Source: CAIRDP01 sp037141915
Lineage (GTDB): Bacteria; Bacteroidota; Bacteroidia; Bacteroidales; FEN-979
Direction: 5' to 3'
Length of the DNA: 10,770 bases
NCBI GenBank assembly: GCA_037141915.1
Contig: JBAXBP010000121.1
Span: 1-10,770 of the forward strand
Position numbers and translations under genes: made by a program. The notes under the pieces are model-generated. The model was given only the letters and a program-made list of their open reading frames with translations. It was not told the origin of the DNA and did no database searches. Positions 1-7,415 of this stretch are shown piece after piece (position 1 is the first letter of the stretch; every line of letters begins with the position of its first letter).

Positions 1-101
1 ATCAGAGAGTTTAAACAAAAAAATTAACCAACTCCGGTTTTACCGGACAACAATGGTTAAGAAACAAAAATACGATAGAATTCCTGGGGATCTGGGAGCA
101 A
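1..101 (+). pseudogene. Upstream remnant of KilA-N domain, no start codon
   Basis: In the frame of the following CDS, codons 15-101 are open and read a stretch ending QQWLRNKNTIEFLGIWEQL, which matches the conserved N-terminal part of bacterial KilA-N proteins (consensus-like QNWxRNRNTIEFLGxWEQLNNP, from memory). This frame has a stop at 12-14 and contains no ATG, GTG or TTG before 102. The gene therefore either entered the window with a longer N-terminus that was damaged, or uses only the TTG at 102. In frame 1, bases 1-21 read IREFKQK before the A7 run at 17-23. One extra A there would join the two frames. That join is inference; the conserved residues upstream of 102 are directly visible. 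Confidence 0.55.
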
Positions 102-758
102 TTGAACAATCCTGGTTTTAAACCTATCGAATTCGATAGGTTTAAAAATCTGGCAGGACTTAACCGATTCATTCTCTCACCGAAACAGTGGATACAAAAC
201 ACGAATGCCATTGGGTTTATTGTTAAATCGGGAAGGTTCGGAGGAGGAACTTACGCCCACCAGGATCTGGCATTCGAATTTTGTTCATGGTTAAATCCGG
301 AATTTAAACTTTACCTGATAAAGGAATTTCAACGTCTGAAAGAAGAGGAAAACAGGCTAAAGTCCTTAGACTGGAATCTACAGAGGACTATTGCCAAAAT
401 TAATTACAGGATCCATACCGATGCAATTAAGGATAACCTGATTCCTCCACTTGTGAGTAAAAGTCAGATAGGAAAAGTTTATGCGAGTGAAGCAGATATT
501 CTTAATGTCGCACTTTTGGGAATGACAGCACAGGATTGGCGTGAAACCAATCAGGATAATTCCGGAAATATCCGCGATCATGCATCCATCGAACAATTAG
601 TTGTCCTGTCAAACATGGAAAGTTTGAATGCAATTTTGATCTCCAAAGGTGTTTCTCAAGGAGAACGCTTGCAGCAACTTAATGAAATCGGACGAAGACA
701 ACTACTTTCATTATTTACAGCAAGTGGATTAAAACACTTGTCAGCTGATCAGAAATAA
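102..758 (+). CDS. KilA-N domain protein (5'-truncated?)
   Basis: The frame encodes 218 residues from a TTG. KilA-N domains are DNA-binding modules typical of phages, large DNA viruses and prophage-derived bacterial genes. This chromosomal type is widespread in Bacteroidota and has no firmly established role. Recognisable blocks include NNPGFKPIEFDRFKN, LSPKQWIQNTNAIG, GRFGGGTYAHQDLAFEF, PEFKLYLIKEFQRLKEEE, INYRIHTDAIKDNLIPP and GNIRDHASIEQLVVLSNMES, in the usual order through to the C-terminus. Family homology continues about 20 residues upstream of the TTG without a start codon, so 102 is the first translatable start rather than a convincing native one. No phage structural or integrase genes are nearby. 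Family assignment is firm; function and whether the gene is intact are uncertain. Confidence 0.8.
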   Translation: MNNPGFKPIEFDRFKNLAGLNRFILSPKQWIQNTNAIGFIVKSGRFGGGTYAHQDLAFEFCSWLNPEFKLYLIKEFQRLKEEENRLKSLDWNLQRTIAKINYRIHTDAIKDNLIPPLVSKSQIGKVYASEADILNVALLGMTAQDWRETNQDNSGNIRDHASIEQLVVLSNMESLNAILISKGVSQGERLQQLNEIGRRQLLSLFTASGLKHLSADQK

Positions 759-792
759 AACTTGACAGGGGCTCTGTTTATTCGCTTAACCG

Positions 793-1104
793 GTGAATAA
801 AAGCGAAGCGCCGCTCCCTCATCCGCAGTCAATAAAAAATAAAACTTATAAAATTAAAGAGGAGCCGAGCCTGATGTGGTCGGGGTTCTCGCCCGAGATT
901 CATGCCCTGCTCACTGCCGAAACAGCATGCCATTACCTTATCAGCGTATATGATATTACCGGCAAAAAGGTATGTTCATTTGAAAATAACGTGGAGGGAC
1001 AAAAGGAGGTTTATCTCAAATTCCATCCTGCAGACCAGTTGTACCTGATCAACGTCAATAACGGAGACAAGGTTGAAACCTTAAAGGTGCCGTATATAAA
1101 GTAA
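793..1104 (+). CDS. Small protein resembling an orphan T9SS type A sorting domain
   Basis: This 103-residue ORF starts at GTG 793, just after an in-frame stop at 787-789. An ATG at 874 has AGAGGAG 9 nt upstream and would give 77 residues; either start contains the recognisable part. The C-terminal ~60 residues read ISVYDITGKKVCSF, then GQKEVYLKF, then QLYLINVNNGDKVETLKV and a basic end. This is the strand pattern of T9SS C-terminal sorting domains, and YDITG recurs in the T9SS protein encoded at 4839-6293. There is no signal peptide and no cargo domain, and the usual YPNP start is not intact (SPEI at the equivalent place). It may be the leftover 3' end of a larger exported-protein gene or a stand-alone small protein. 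It lies 34 nt after the KilA-N gene and is followed by a terminator. Confidence 0.5.
   Translation: MNKSEAPLPHPQSIKNKTYKIKEEPSLMWSGFSPEIHALLTAETACHYLISVYDITGKKVCSFENNVEGQKEVYLKFHPADQLYLINVNNGDKVETLKVPYIK
858..864 (+). promoter_or_regulatory. Shine-Dalgarno-like site for ATG 874
   Basis: AGAGGAG lies 9 nt before the ATG at 874, inside the longer reading frame that begins at GTG 793. It favours the shorter 77-residue product. Bacteroidota genes often lack strong Shine-Dalgarno sites, so its presence is suggestive only. Confidence 0.3.
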
Positions 1105-1124
1105 TTGTTTCGTTGAGTTTTTTC

Positions 1125-1156
1125 AAAGCCCTGTTGAATTCCGACAGGGCTTTTTT
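1125..1156 (+). terminator. Rho-independent terminator
   Basis: AAAGCCCTGT (1125-1134) pairs perfectly with ACAGGGCTTT (1144-1153) across a 9-nt loop, and T6 (1151-1156) covers the end of the stem. It lies 20 nt after the stop of the small + strand gene and is oriented to end + strand transcription. It separates that unit from the convergent regulator gene, whose stop is 28 nt further on. In the opposite direction only three U follow the stem, so it is probably unidirectional. Confidence 0.9.
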
Positions 1157-1184
1157 CATGCCCTGGTTTCATTGATGGACCTTA

Positions 1185-1865
1185 TCAGCAAAGGGTTTTG
1201 CTTTGATATAATATCCTGATCAATTCAGGGTTTGTCCTGGCATGGAATTTAATCCTGATCCTTTTATATGTTTTTTCAAGGGCGGATATGGATTTATTAT
1301 ACTGTTCAGCGACATCTTTCAGAGATAGCCCATCCGTAATTTTTTTCATAAGCTCCCTTTCTTCAAGTGTCAAAAACACATTCTCCTGGCTCTCCTTTGC
1401 TTTGGTCAGCGCCAGGGAAATTTCCTCAGGCATTACAGTTTGCCCGTTTGCAACGAGAGAAAGGATCTTCAGTATCTCACTTTTTTCAGCATCCTTCCTG
1501 ATATAAGCCGACACTCCTTCGCGGAACATCTGAAGTTTCCATTCGAATGAATCCTCCTGTGTAAGAATGGCTACAGGAATTGAAGGGAAATGTTTTCGTA
1601 TGTAATTAAAATTGAGCACAGGATCAGTGAATTTAATGAAAAGATCCAGTATGATAACATCAATATCCTGTTTGCGGATCTTTTGAATGGCTTCATGCGG
1701 GCTTAATGCAGAACCTTTTACTTTTATGCCATCAAGCTCCGGGTCAAACAGCTGATTAAAACCGTCATTAATGAGGTAATGGTCATCAATAATAAACACA
1801 TTGATAATTTCACGGTCAATTAATTGAGAAGACATGGTTTTATGTTTTTTTTTAAATGCACTCAT
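1185..1865 (-). CDS. NarL/LuxR-type response regulator (distal, orphan)
   Basis: A 226-residue two-domain regulator. The receiver domain (about residues 22-140) has the acidic pair D27 D28 (FIIDDHY), phospho-acceptor D74 (IILDLFI), switch T102 and K124, so it appears phosphorylation-competent. The DNA-binding HTH covers about 165-225 (LTLEERELMKKITDGLSLKDVAEQYN and on). In the recognition helix the usual TVKxH is replaced by ALEKT, as in its two paralogues here. The ATG at 1865 follows the upstream regulator's TGA by 3 nt; a second ATG at 1835 would remove a lysine-rich 10-residue tail and put the domain start nearer the family norm. It is cytoplasmic and co-transcribed with the preceding regulator. 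No kinase gene adjoins it, so its partner is unknown; the kinase at 8934-10706 is the only candidate in the window. Confidence 0.9.
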   Translation of the reverse strand: MSAFKKKHKTMSSQLIDREIINVFIIDDHYLINDGFNQLFDPELDGIKVKGSALSPHEAIQKIRKQDIDVIILDLFIKFTDPVLNFNYIRKHFPSIPVAILTQEDSFEWKLQMFREGVSAYIRKDAEKSEILKILSLVANGQTVMPEEISLALTKAKESQENVFLTLEERELMKKITDGLSLKDVAEQYNKSISALEKTYKRIRIKFHARTNPELIRILYQSKTLC

Positions 1866-1868
1866 TGA

Positions 1869-2501
1869 TCATATAATTTTCCTGTGAGTAAGCATCCAGA
1901 TAAGCTGGGAAGTGTTCCTGGCCTGGAATTTCCTACGGACAGACGTAAGGATTTTCTCAATGGTTGAAACACTTATACTTAATCTTTTTCCTATCTGGTT
2001 TCTTGAATTACCTTCGGACAGAAGGCTCACGACATCATATTGGTGGGGTGTAAGCCCGTCTATTTTTTTTATTGTTTCTGCATGTGGATTGCGTTGCGGC
2101 ATTGATTCAGTGAAAAGGTGGGGGAATACAAGACGCTCATCTGCGACTTTTTCCAGGGCCTCGCGCAACTGGGCTTTTCTCGAGGTTTTCAACAAATATC
2201 CCGCTACACCTGCATTATACATTTTATGCTGCCATACCGTGGAATCCTCGTAAGAGAGAATGACAATAGGCTTGAAAGGAAATTTCCTTTTTAGCATTTT
2301 AATATTTTCAAGAGGGTTGATGTCGCGGATCCAGAGATCCAGAAGAATGATGTCGAACGCAGGCGCCATGGCTTCCTGCAAAGCAATACGAACATCCAGG
2401 GCGCTACCGCAAATTTCAATATTATCACGATCCTTCCGAAACATACTTTTCAGCCCCGAAATTGCAAGTGGATGATCATCGATAACAAAGATCCTGAGCA
2501 T
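1869..2501 (-). CDS. NarL/LuxR-type response regulator (proximal of the pair)
   Basis: A 210-residue regulator starting at ATG 2501 directly with the receiver domain (MLRIFVIDDHP). Acidic residues D8 D9, phospho-acceptor D55 (ILLDLWI), S83 and K105 are all in place. The segment PLENIKMLKRKFPFKPIVIL, followed by EDS and W90, closely resembles the regulator at 8276-8926, so these are paralogues. The C-terminal HTH spans about 148-210 (GLTPHQYDVVSLLSEGNS, then STIEKI). The recognition helix has IEK instead of the canonical VKxH. It is the first gene of a two-regulator unit, with a 3-nt gap to the next. Upstream lies a 241-bp intergenic region with a nested inverted repeat. Its targets cannot be read from the sequence. 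Confidence 0.92.
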   Translation of the reverse strand: MLRIFVIDDHPLAISGLKSMFRKDRDNIEICGSALDVRIALQEAMAPAFDIILLDLWIRDINPLENIKMLKRKFPFKPIVILSYEDSTVWQHKMYNAGVAGYLLKTSRKAQLREALEKVADERLVFPHLFTESMPQRNPHAETIKKIDGLTPHQYDVVSLLSEGNSRNQIGKRLSISVSTIEKILTSVRRKFQARNTSQLIWMLTHRKII

Positions 2502-2568
2502 TGCATTCTGTTATTACAAACTATATTCTCAAGCTGTTTGAATTATAGAAACTGCATAAATTGTGTCG

Positions 2569-2711
2569 AAAAAACCCGGCAAAGAGAAATCCCGAATTCA
2601 ACACCGATGCTATTGCATCTGAAAGTGTAACCGTCACAATGAATGATTGAGTTGAGTTGATGAGCCGAAGCGGTTTCATTGTAACAATCAATTGCGGGAT
2701 TCTCTTGCGGG
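2569..2711 (-). terminator. Nested inverted repeat followed by U6 (terminator or attenuator candidate)
   Basis: On the - strand, CCCGCAAGAGAATCCCG (2711-2695) can pair with the arm at 2594-2575 (CGGGATTTCTCTTTGCCGGG). All 17 bases pair, with three single unpaired bases in the second arm. U6 follows at 2574-2569. Inside the 100-nt interior, ACAATGAA (2636-2643) and TTCATTGT (2675-2682) form a second nested stem. It lies 32 nt after the stop of the propeller gene and 67 nt before the regulator ATG. It could end the T9SS operon, attenuate readthrough into the regulators, or be a small inverted-repeat element. The pairing is visible; the function is inferred. Confidence 0.4.
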
Positions 2712-2742
2712 TTAAAATCATGTTAATATTTACATTTTAAAA

Positions 2743-4842
2743 TCAATTAACAACAAGCTTTTTTATCTCAATTCCATTTGTGTTTTGAACTTTTACCAGG
2801 TACATTCCGGCTTTCAGAGTACTTGTATTTATTTCAAATTTGTCGCGATCCCGGAATTTTTCAAGGAACAGTTGTTGTCCTGAAAAATTCATTATGATGA
2901 TCTGGGTTTCAACGGTAAAAGAAGGTGAGTGGCATACTGTAATTTTATCTCTTGCAGGATTCGGGTAAATTGAAAAATCCTGGTGGGGTTGTTTAGCATT
3001 ATCTATATCGACTCCACCCCCGTTTGTGGTTTTTAGTATCGTACTATTCAACCCGACAGCATACCCGGTGCTTTCATCAGTAAACACCATTGAAGTGATG
3101 GAATTCAGGGTCCCGCAATTCATCTCAAACCAAGTATAACCGCCATCTGTCGTTTTGAAAATAATTCCGAAATCGGAGACTACATAACCGGTATTATTTG
3201 TTGGGAAATAAACAGTTCTAAGCTGGTATAATGTTCCGGTTTGCAAAGCATTCCATGTCATTCCGGCATCAGTAGTCTTTAAAAAACATCCTTCATCTCC
3301 TGCTGCATAACCAGTAAGCGTGTCGGTAAAGAAAACCGAGTTCAGCGACTTTTGTGTACCACTGGGCAGTGATGACCAGGTGTTTCCCCCATCAATGGTT
3401 TTCAATATTGCGCCATTTTGCCCTACAACATAAGCCGAGAGTGTATCCGAGATAAAAACTGATGAGAGGTCAACATCTGTCCCTGATGTAAGTTGGGACC
3501 AATTGCGGCCGCCATCTTTTGTCCTGATGATAGCACCATCCCAGCCTGCTGCAAAACCTGTTTTGGAATCAAAAAAATCAACCGCAAACAAGTTGGTTGA
3601 AACACCGGTATATAATTCATTCCAATTCAAACCACCATCAACGGTTTTAGTGATAAACCCATTCCAGCCCACAGCATAGCCAGTATTAACATCTGTAAAA
3701 GAAACCCCGTTAAGATTTTCATACGTTCCGCTTTCCAGCTTCATCCATTTATCCCCGCCATTAATTGTTTTTAACATTGTTCCTTCACTGCCAACAACAT
3801 ATCCTGTTTTTAGAGCCGGGAAGGTGACCGATGTAAGGCACTTATTGGTTCCCTTTGATATTATTTCCCAATCAGAGCCATTGTTTAACGTTTTAATAAG
3901 TAAACCTTGACTTCCTGTTGCCATTGCGATACCGGAATCCAAAAAATATACTGAAGAAAGATCATTGTATACTGTCAAAGGTATTTTGAGCCAGGTTGAT
4001 CCGGCGTTCGTGGTTTTGATAATTGTCCCGTTACATCCAACAGCAAAGCCTGTTGAAACATCAGTAAAAAAAACAGCATTCAGATAATTCGAGGTAACCC
4101 CAGAGAGCTTACTCCAGGAAGTGTCACCTGGCAATGTTTTTATCATGATTCCACCATCACCAACTGCATATCCGTTGATATGATCAGGAAAATATACTGA
4201 GTTAAGATCAAAATTCGTTCCGGTAGGCCATGCTTGCCAATGCAAACCAGAATCAGTAGTCTTAAGGTTGAGTCCTTGCTCACCTACAATATAGCCGGTA
4301 TCGTGGGTTGTAAAAAATACAGAGTTCAAATTACGGACTGTGTAAGCGTTCAATTTATACCAATTGCCGCCACCATCTGTTGTTTTTAAAACTAATCCCT
4401 GGTCTCCGACAATAAATCCGATTAGATCATCTTCAAAAAAAATTGAATGCAGATTACTCGTGAAATCCTCTTTAACTTTAGACCAGGTTAGACCTCCATC
4501 GATAGTTTTTATAATTAGTCCGTGTGATCCGACAATAAAACCCTTATCCTTATCCGAATTAATAAATCGAATGCCACACAGGTTTTCCGTTGTATTTGTT
4601 TTTAAAACTATCCATGTATTGCCGCCATCAGTTGATTTTAATAAAGTCCCGAACGTACCTGCACAATACCCCGTCATTGAATCAGTAAAATATACTGACG
4701 TCAGTGAATTCCCCTGAGGCAACGGGTTCTGCCAGGTCCATTGGGAGAATACGCTGCAAATAGAAAACTGGAGTACCAGGCTTATAAAAAACCGATATTC
4801 CCATTTAGGGAATGAAAGTTGACGGCGCATCTTTTTATTCAT
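2743..4842 (-). CDS. Secreted 14-repeat Ycf48/BNR-like beta-propeller protein with T9SS type A sorting domain
   Basis: A 699-residue exported protein. An N-terminal signal (about 1-33, hydrophobic ISLVLQFSICSVFS) is followed by 14 tandem repeats from residue 45 to about 610. Thirteen keep, exactly or nearly, a 41-residue period (the second is 43) of the form LxSVFFTDxxTGYAVGxxGxIxKTxDGGxxW. Each carries an Asp-box-like T-x-D/N-x-G-x-x-W. Such repeats are BNR/Ycf48-type propeller blades. The last repeat lacks the W strand, and the start of the mature protein (WTWQNPLPQG) looks like that missing strand, suggesting ring closure. The T9SS domain covers about 622-699 (YPNPARDKI at 626-634, GMYLVKVQ, basic KKLVVN end), implying transport across the outer membrane. 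The ATG overlaps the previous stop as ATGA, implying translational coupling. The ligand or substrate is unknown; no catalytic site was recognised. Confidence 0.93.
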   Translation of the reverse strand: MNKKMRRQLSFPKWEYRFFISLVLQFSICSVFSQWTWQNPLPQGNSLTSVYFTDSMTGYCAGTFGTLLKSTDGGNTWIVLKTNTTENLCGIRFINSDKDKGFIVGSHGLIIKTIDGGLTWSKVKEDFTSNLHSIFFEDDLIGFIVGDQGLVLKTTDGGGNWYKLNAYTVRNLNSVFFTTHDTGYIVGEQGLNLKTTDSGLHWQAWPTGTNFDLNSVYFPDHINGYAVGDGGIMIKTLPGDTSWSKLSGVTSNYLNAVFFTDVSTGFAVGCNGTIIKTTNAGSTWLKIPLTVYNDLSSVYFLDSGIAMATGSQGLLIKTLNNGSDWEIISKGTNKCLTSVTFPALKTGYVVGSEGTMLKTINGGDKWMKLESGTYENLNGVSFTDVNTGYAVGWNGFITKTVDGGLNWNELYTGVSTNLFAVDFFDSKTGFAAGWDGAIIRTKDGGRNWSQLTSGTDVDLSSVFISDTLSAYVVGQNGAILKTIDGGNTWSSLPSGTQKSLNSVFFTDTLTGYAAGDEGCFLKTTDAGMTWNALQTGTLYQLRTVYFPTNNTGYVVSDFGIIFKTTDGGYTWFEMNCGTLNSITSMVFTDESTGYAVGLNSTILKTTNGGGVDIDNAKQPHQDFSIYPNPARDKITVCHSPSFTVETQIIIMNFSGQQLFLEKFRDRDKFEINTSTLKAGMYLVKVQNTNGIEIKKLVVN

Positions 4843-6293
4843 TTTTTAATCCATTTTCCGAACTCAAGAACCTTTGAATTCTGAATGATTTTATAGAGAT
4901 AAATCCCTGTATTTAAGCATTGAACATTCAGATAATTACGGCCAGAAATCAGATTTTGGTTACGAACTGCCTGGCCGGTTATGTCATATAAATAAATACT
5001 TGAATTCTTAAGTTGAGTTTGTACCATGATCTCATCACTACCTGGATTAGGATAAATAATGGCTTCATGCATTATTGGTAATGGCTCGTCATTTATTGAA
5101 AGCAGCAACCCGTTCTTTGTAACCTTTATAAGTGAAAGATATCGGGTGAATTTTTCAGTATGATGGTAATCCCAAAATGTACCATACATCAGGCAGCCAC
5201 TGTCTTTAGTAGCTAAAACGCCATAAAGGGTATAAAATCCATCCCCGCCATAATATTTCTGCCAGTTGAGATTAAGCGCCGTGTCAATATTATTTAAAAG
5301 ATACCATGAATCCTGGGGGGTAAATTCGTAGGGACCTATGTTATCTGTACCTCCTATGAAAATTGAATGAAGATCCGAAAAAGCTATATTTTTTTGTATG
5401 GCCGGGAAATCTTCTGTGTCTTTCTTGCCAAATGCTTTGGAATATATTAAATTGAATAAAGTATCATAATATAAAATTCCAACATCCCTTTTATCTATTG
5501 ATGGCCAGGTATGTTCATATTCGCCTGTAACAAGAAGATGAGTGGAATCGGTATATTCAATTGAACTCATATTATCAACATCAGGCATGCCTACTATTTT
5601 TTGCACATTAAATGCTGTATCAAGACTTAGTATGTTACCCGCACTTTGATTGCCGTAACCAACAACCACAAAATAATAACCTTTATGATCATTTCTTTCA
5701 ATTAAATCCAATCCCCAGGCAGGATGATCTATAAAGATTTTTAAATGGAGACTATCAAGATCCTGTGACAATTTATAAGAAAACAAAAATGGTCTATGAT
5801 AGGTTGTAGTGTCTTTGACTTTGCCATAACAGAGGATTTCATTATTGTGCAAAATAATAACGTGACTCATCACGTAATTGTAATTCTCCAAAGAAAATAT
5901 TCTATTCTGGATTAAATTCAAGGATGTATCCACTGTGCATAACCAAAGTTTGGATAATCCGGAAGTACAAACACCCCCACTCAATAACAATTTATATTCT
6001 GATGTAAGATTAACACTAACTAGACCAGAGGCAAATCCAGGATAATTGAACTCTCTTTGCAGTAGAATTTTCCCTTGCGGGCTGATCTTTAATAATCTTG
6101 AACCGATCAATGTGGGGTAACTGCCTTTAGCCTCTACGGTTATAAAATTACCAGATGGAAGTTCCAAAGCATCCCCAATCTGATAATCAAAGGATGTATC
6201 TTTAACGACAATATTAAATGTAGTCTGAGAAAAAATTTGGTTTAATCCTAAAACCACGAAAAGAATAGAAACAATTATCTGGTTTATTTTCAT
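4839..6293 (-). CDS. T9SS-exported propeller-like protein
   Basis: A 484-residue protein from ATG 6293 (MKINQIIVSILFVVLG). The frame can be extended to a TTG at 6302, but the ATG gives a better signal peptide, with cleavage probably after about residue 23. The middle is beta-rich with a loosely repeated pattern: DTSLNLIQNRIF, DTAFNVQKI, DTLFNLIYSKAFG, DTALNLNWQKYYGG and later KDSGCLMYGT. This is typical of Bacteroidota propeller proteins that report per-blade DTxxNxxW-type segments. The C-terminal T9SS type A domain starts at YPNPGSDEI (414-422), has YDITG at 436-440 and ends in a basic KWIKK. It overlaps the next gene by 4 nt (ATGA), and both products should reach the cell surface or medium together. 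No enzymatic motif was found, and the exact role is unknown. Confidence 0.88.
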   Translation of the reverse strand: MKINQIIVSILFVVLGLNQIFSQTTFNIVVKDTSFDYQIGDALELPSGNFITVEAKGSYPTLIGSRLLKISPQGKILLQREFNYPGFASGLVSVNLTSEYKLLLSGGVCTSGLSKLWLCTVDTSLNLIQNRIFSLENYNYVMSHVIILHNNEILCYGKVKDTTTYHRPFLFSYKLSQDLDSLHLKIFIDHPAWGLDLIERNDHKGYYFVVVGYGNQSAGNILSLDTAFNVQKIVGMPDVDNMSSIEYTDSTHLLVTGEYEHTWPSIDKRDVGILYYDTLFNLIYSKAFGKKDTEDFPAIQKNIAFSDLHSIFIGGTDNIGPYEFTPQDSWYLLNNIDTALNLNWQKYYGGDGFYTLYGVLATKDSGCLMYGTFWDYHHTEKFTRYLSLIKVTKNGLLLSINDEPLPIMHEAIIYPNPGSDEIMVQTQLKNSSIYLYDITGQAVRNQNLISGRNYLNVQCLNTGIYLYKIIQNSKVLEFGKWIKK

Positions 6294-6311
6294 GAGCCTC
6301 AATTTTAAATA

Positions 6312-6364
6312 AAAATGAGTTCATTCTTCAACAAAAGACCACTAAATTTGAATGAACTCATTTT
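6312..6364 (-). terminator. Perfect 15-bp inverted repeat (terminator or 5' control hairpin)
   Basis: AAAATGAGTTCATTC (6312-6326) and GAATGAACTCATTTT (6350-6364) are exact reverse complements, separated by 23 nt. On the - strand the stem is followed by TTTTTATTT, so it has the form of an intrinsic terminator for the lipoprotein gene ending at 6402. The U tract is only about 15 nt from the ATG at 6293, leaving no room for a separate promoter after it. The hairpin may therefore act as an attenuator or mRNA-stabilising 5' structure for the T9SS pair, or as a partial terminator. Confidence 0.5.
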
Positions 6365-6401
6365 CACAGAATATTTCTATCGGTTACCTATTATTAAATA
6401 G

Positions 6402-7415
6402 TTACTTCACATTTGGAGGCACTGTTTCAGCATCGTAATAAGCTATTATCCTTCTACCATAAGTAAATTGGGCTTTGTGCATATGCTCCCAGCTATTCTG
6501 ATCACCGGCAAAATCAAAATCACAATAATAATTTACTACTTCTTTCCCTTGGGGTTGATAATTTCCACTTATTGTAAATAGGTTTTGAAGATAATAATTC
6601 ATCGCATCATAGGCAAGACATTCATCATATTCAGGGTAGCCGCCACCATGATCAAATAAGTATTCATTTTCAAAGCCATAAGGATTTTGCTGACCACTGG
6701 GAAGCGGAACCATATATGGATTAATAATTTGACTTTTCACGAGGTCTATCCATGTATAATGTTGGCCTGAAGGAGCAATAGGAATTGTATAGTTAGCATG
6801 TCTTGCTAGTTCTGTTGTAGCGTCCCGACCAACATACGTACCATTACATTTTCCTGAACTAAATCCCCATTTCCAATTTTGATCTGCTCCAAACCATGGA
6901 CTTATAATCCCTGGGTCTGGCATTTGCGCCAATATAATATTAACACCTATCTGTAATTGAGAAATTGTTACAGCGGCTGCAAAAACATCATTAACTATAA
7001 CACTTTTTGTACCTTCAATTGAATAATAAAATGCGGATAGACTATCTACCAATTGAGCATACGCAGTATATACATCGCTGATATTTACAGATCCATCTTG
7101 ATTAAGAGGAACCGAAATAAAAGCAGAATCTTGTTTAAATATTTTCACTGAAGAATCCAGACGAGCATAGGTTACGTTCATTGACGTTTCGAGATACCAG
7201 ATAGTACTATCAACGGACATAACTTCACCATCTTTTATATTGCTAGACTTCTTTTTAAGAAAGTTATCGACCAATATTAATACTTTATGACTTAGGTCAC
7301 TTGACACTTCTGAATTATTCTGCGGTTTTTGTAGCTCTTTCTTACAGGCGTTCATAAATAATAAAAATGAAACACTGATCAAAAATATTAGAGCGCAAAT
7401 CATTTTTCTTTTCAT
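6402..7415 (-). CDS. Lipoprotein of unknown function
   Basis: A 337-residue protein with a lipoprotein signal: MKRKMICALIFLIS, then hydrophobic residues and a lipobox ending MNAC with C24 as the lipidated cysteine. Mature sequence begins CKKELQK. Residues 72-84 (IWYLETSMNVTYA) resemble a motif I associate with uncharacterised Bacteroidota lipoproteins; this is from memory, not a search. The C-terminal half is rich in aromatic residues and contains HGGGYPEYDECLAYDA (256-271) and WEHMHKAQFTYGRR (309-322). These hold His, Asp and Glu but do not form a catalytic motif I recognise. It sits between the small secreted protein gene (172-bp gap) and the T9SS pair, and a strong inverted repeat follows its stop. 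It is likely anchored in a membrane, inner or outer; the sorting is not readable. The nearby TATGTTTC at 7447-7440 (- strand) is a poor match to a Bacteroidota -7 element. Confidence 0.75.
   Translation of the reverse strand: MKRKMICALIFLISVSFLLFMNACKKELQKPQNNSEVSSDLSHKVLILVDNFLKKKSSNIKDGEVMSVDSTIWYLETSMNVTYARLDSSVKIFKQDSAFISVPLNQDGSVNISDVYTAYAQLVDSLSAFYYSIEGTKSVIVNDVFAAAVTISQLQIGVNIILAQMPDPGIISPWFGADQNWKWGFSSGKCNGTYVGRDATTELARHANYTIPIAPSGQHYTWIDLVKSQIINPYMVPLPSGQQNPYGFENEYLFDHGGGYPEYDECLAYDAMNYYLQNLFTISGNYQPQGKEVVNYYCDFDFAGDQNSWEHMHKAQFTYGRRIIAYYDAETVPPNVK

Noticed and set aside
762..767. TTGACA between the KilA-N gene and the small ORF
   Set aside because: There is no matching -10 at 16-18 nt, and the main Bacteroidota sigma factor does not use the E. 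coli consensus.
2542..2567. TATAAT with TCGACA 16 nt upstream (- strand) before the regulator pair
   Set aside because: It is a good match to E. coli sigma-70 but not to the Bacteroidota TAnnTTTG type, and AT-rich DNA gives such matches by chance. Kept only as a note.
2521..2721. Open frame of 66 codons on the - strand in the intergenic region before the regulator pair
   Set aside because: The product resembles no family I know, has no recognisable start signal, and lies across the nested inverted repeat, which explains the region better.
4364..4717. 117-codon open frame on the + strand
   Set aside because: It is antisense to the regular repeats of the propeller gene. The repeat periodicity keeps the opposite frame open; the translation is low-complexity and unlike a protein.
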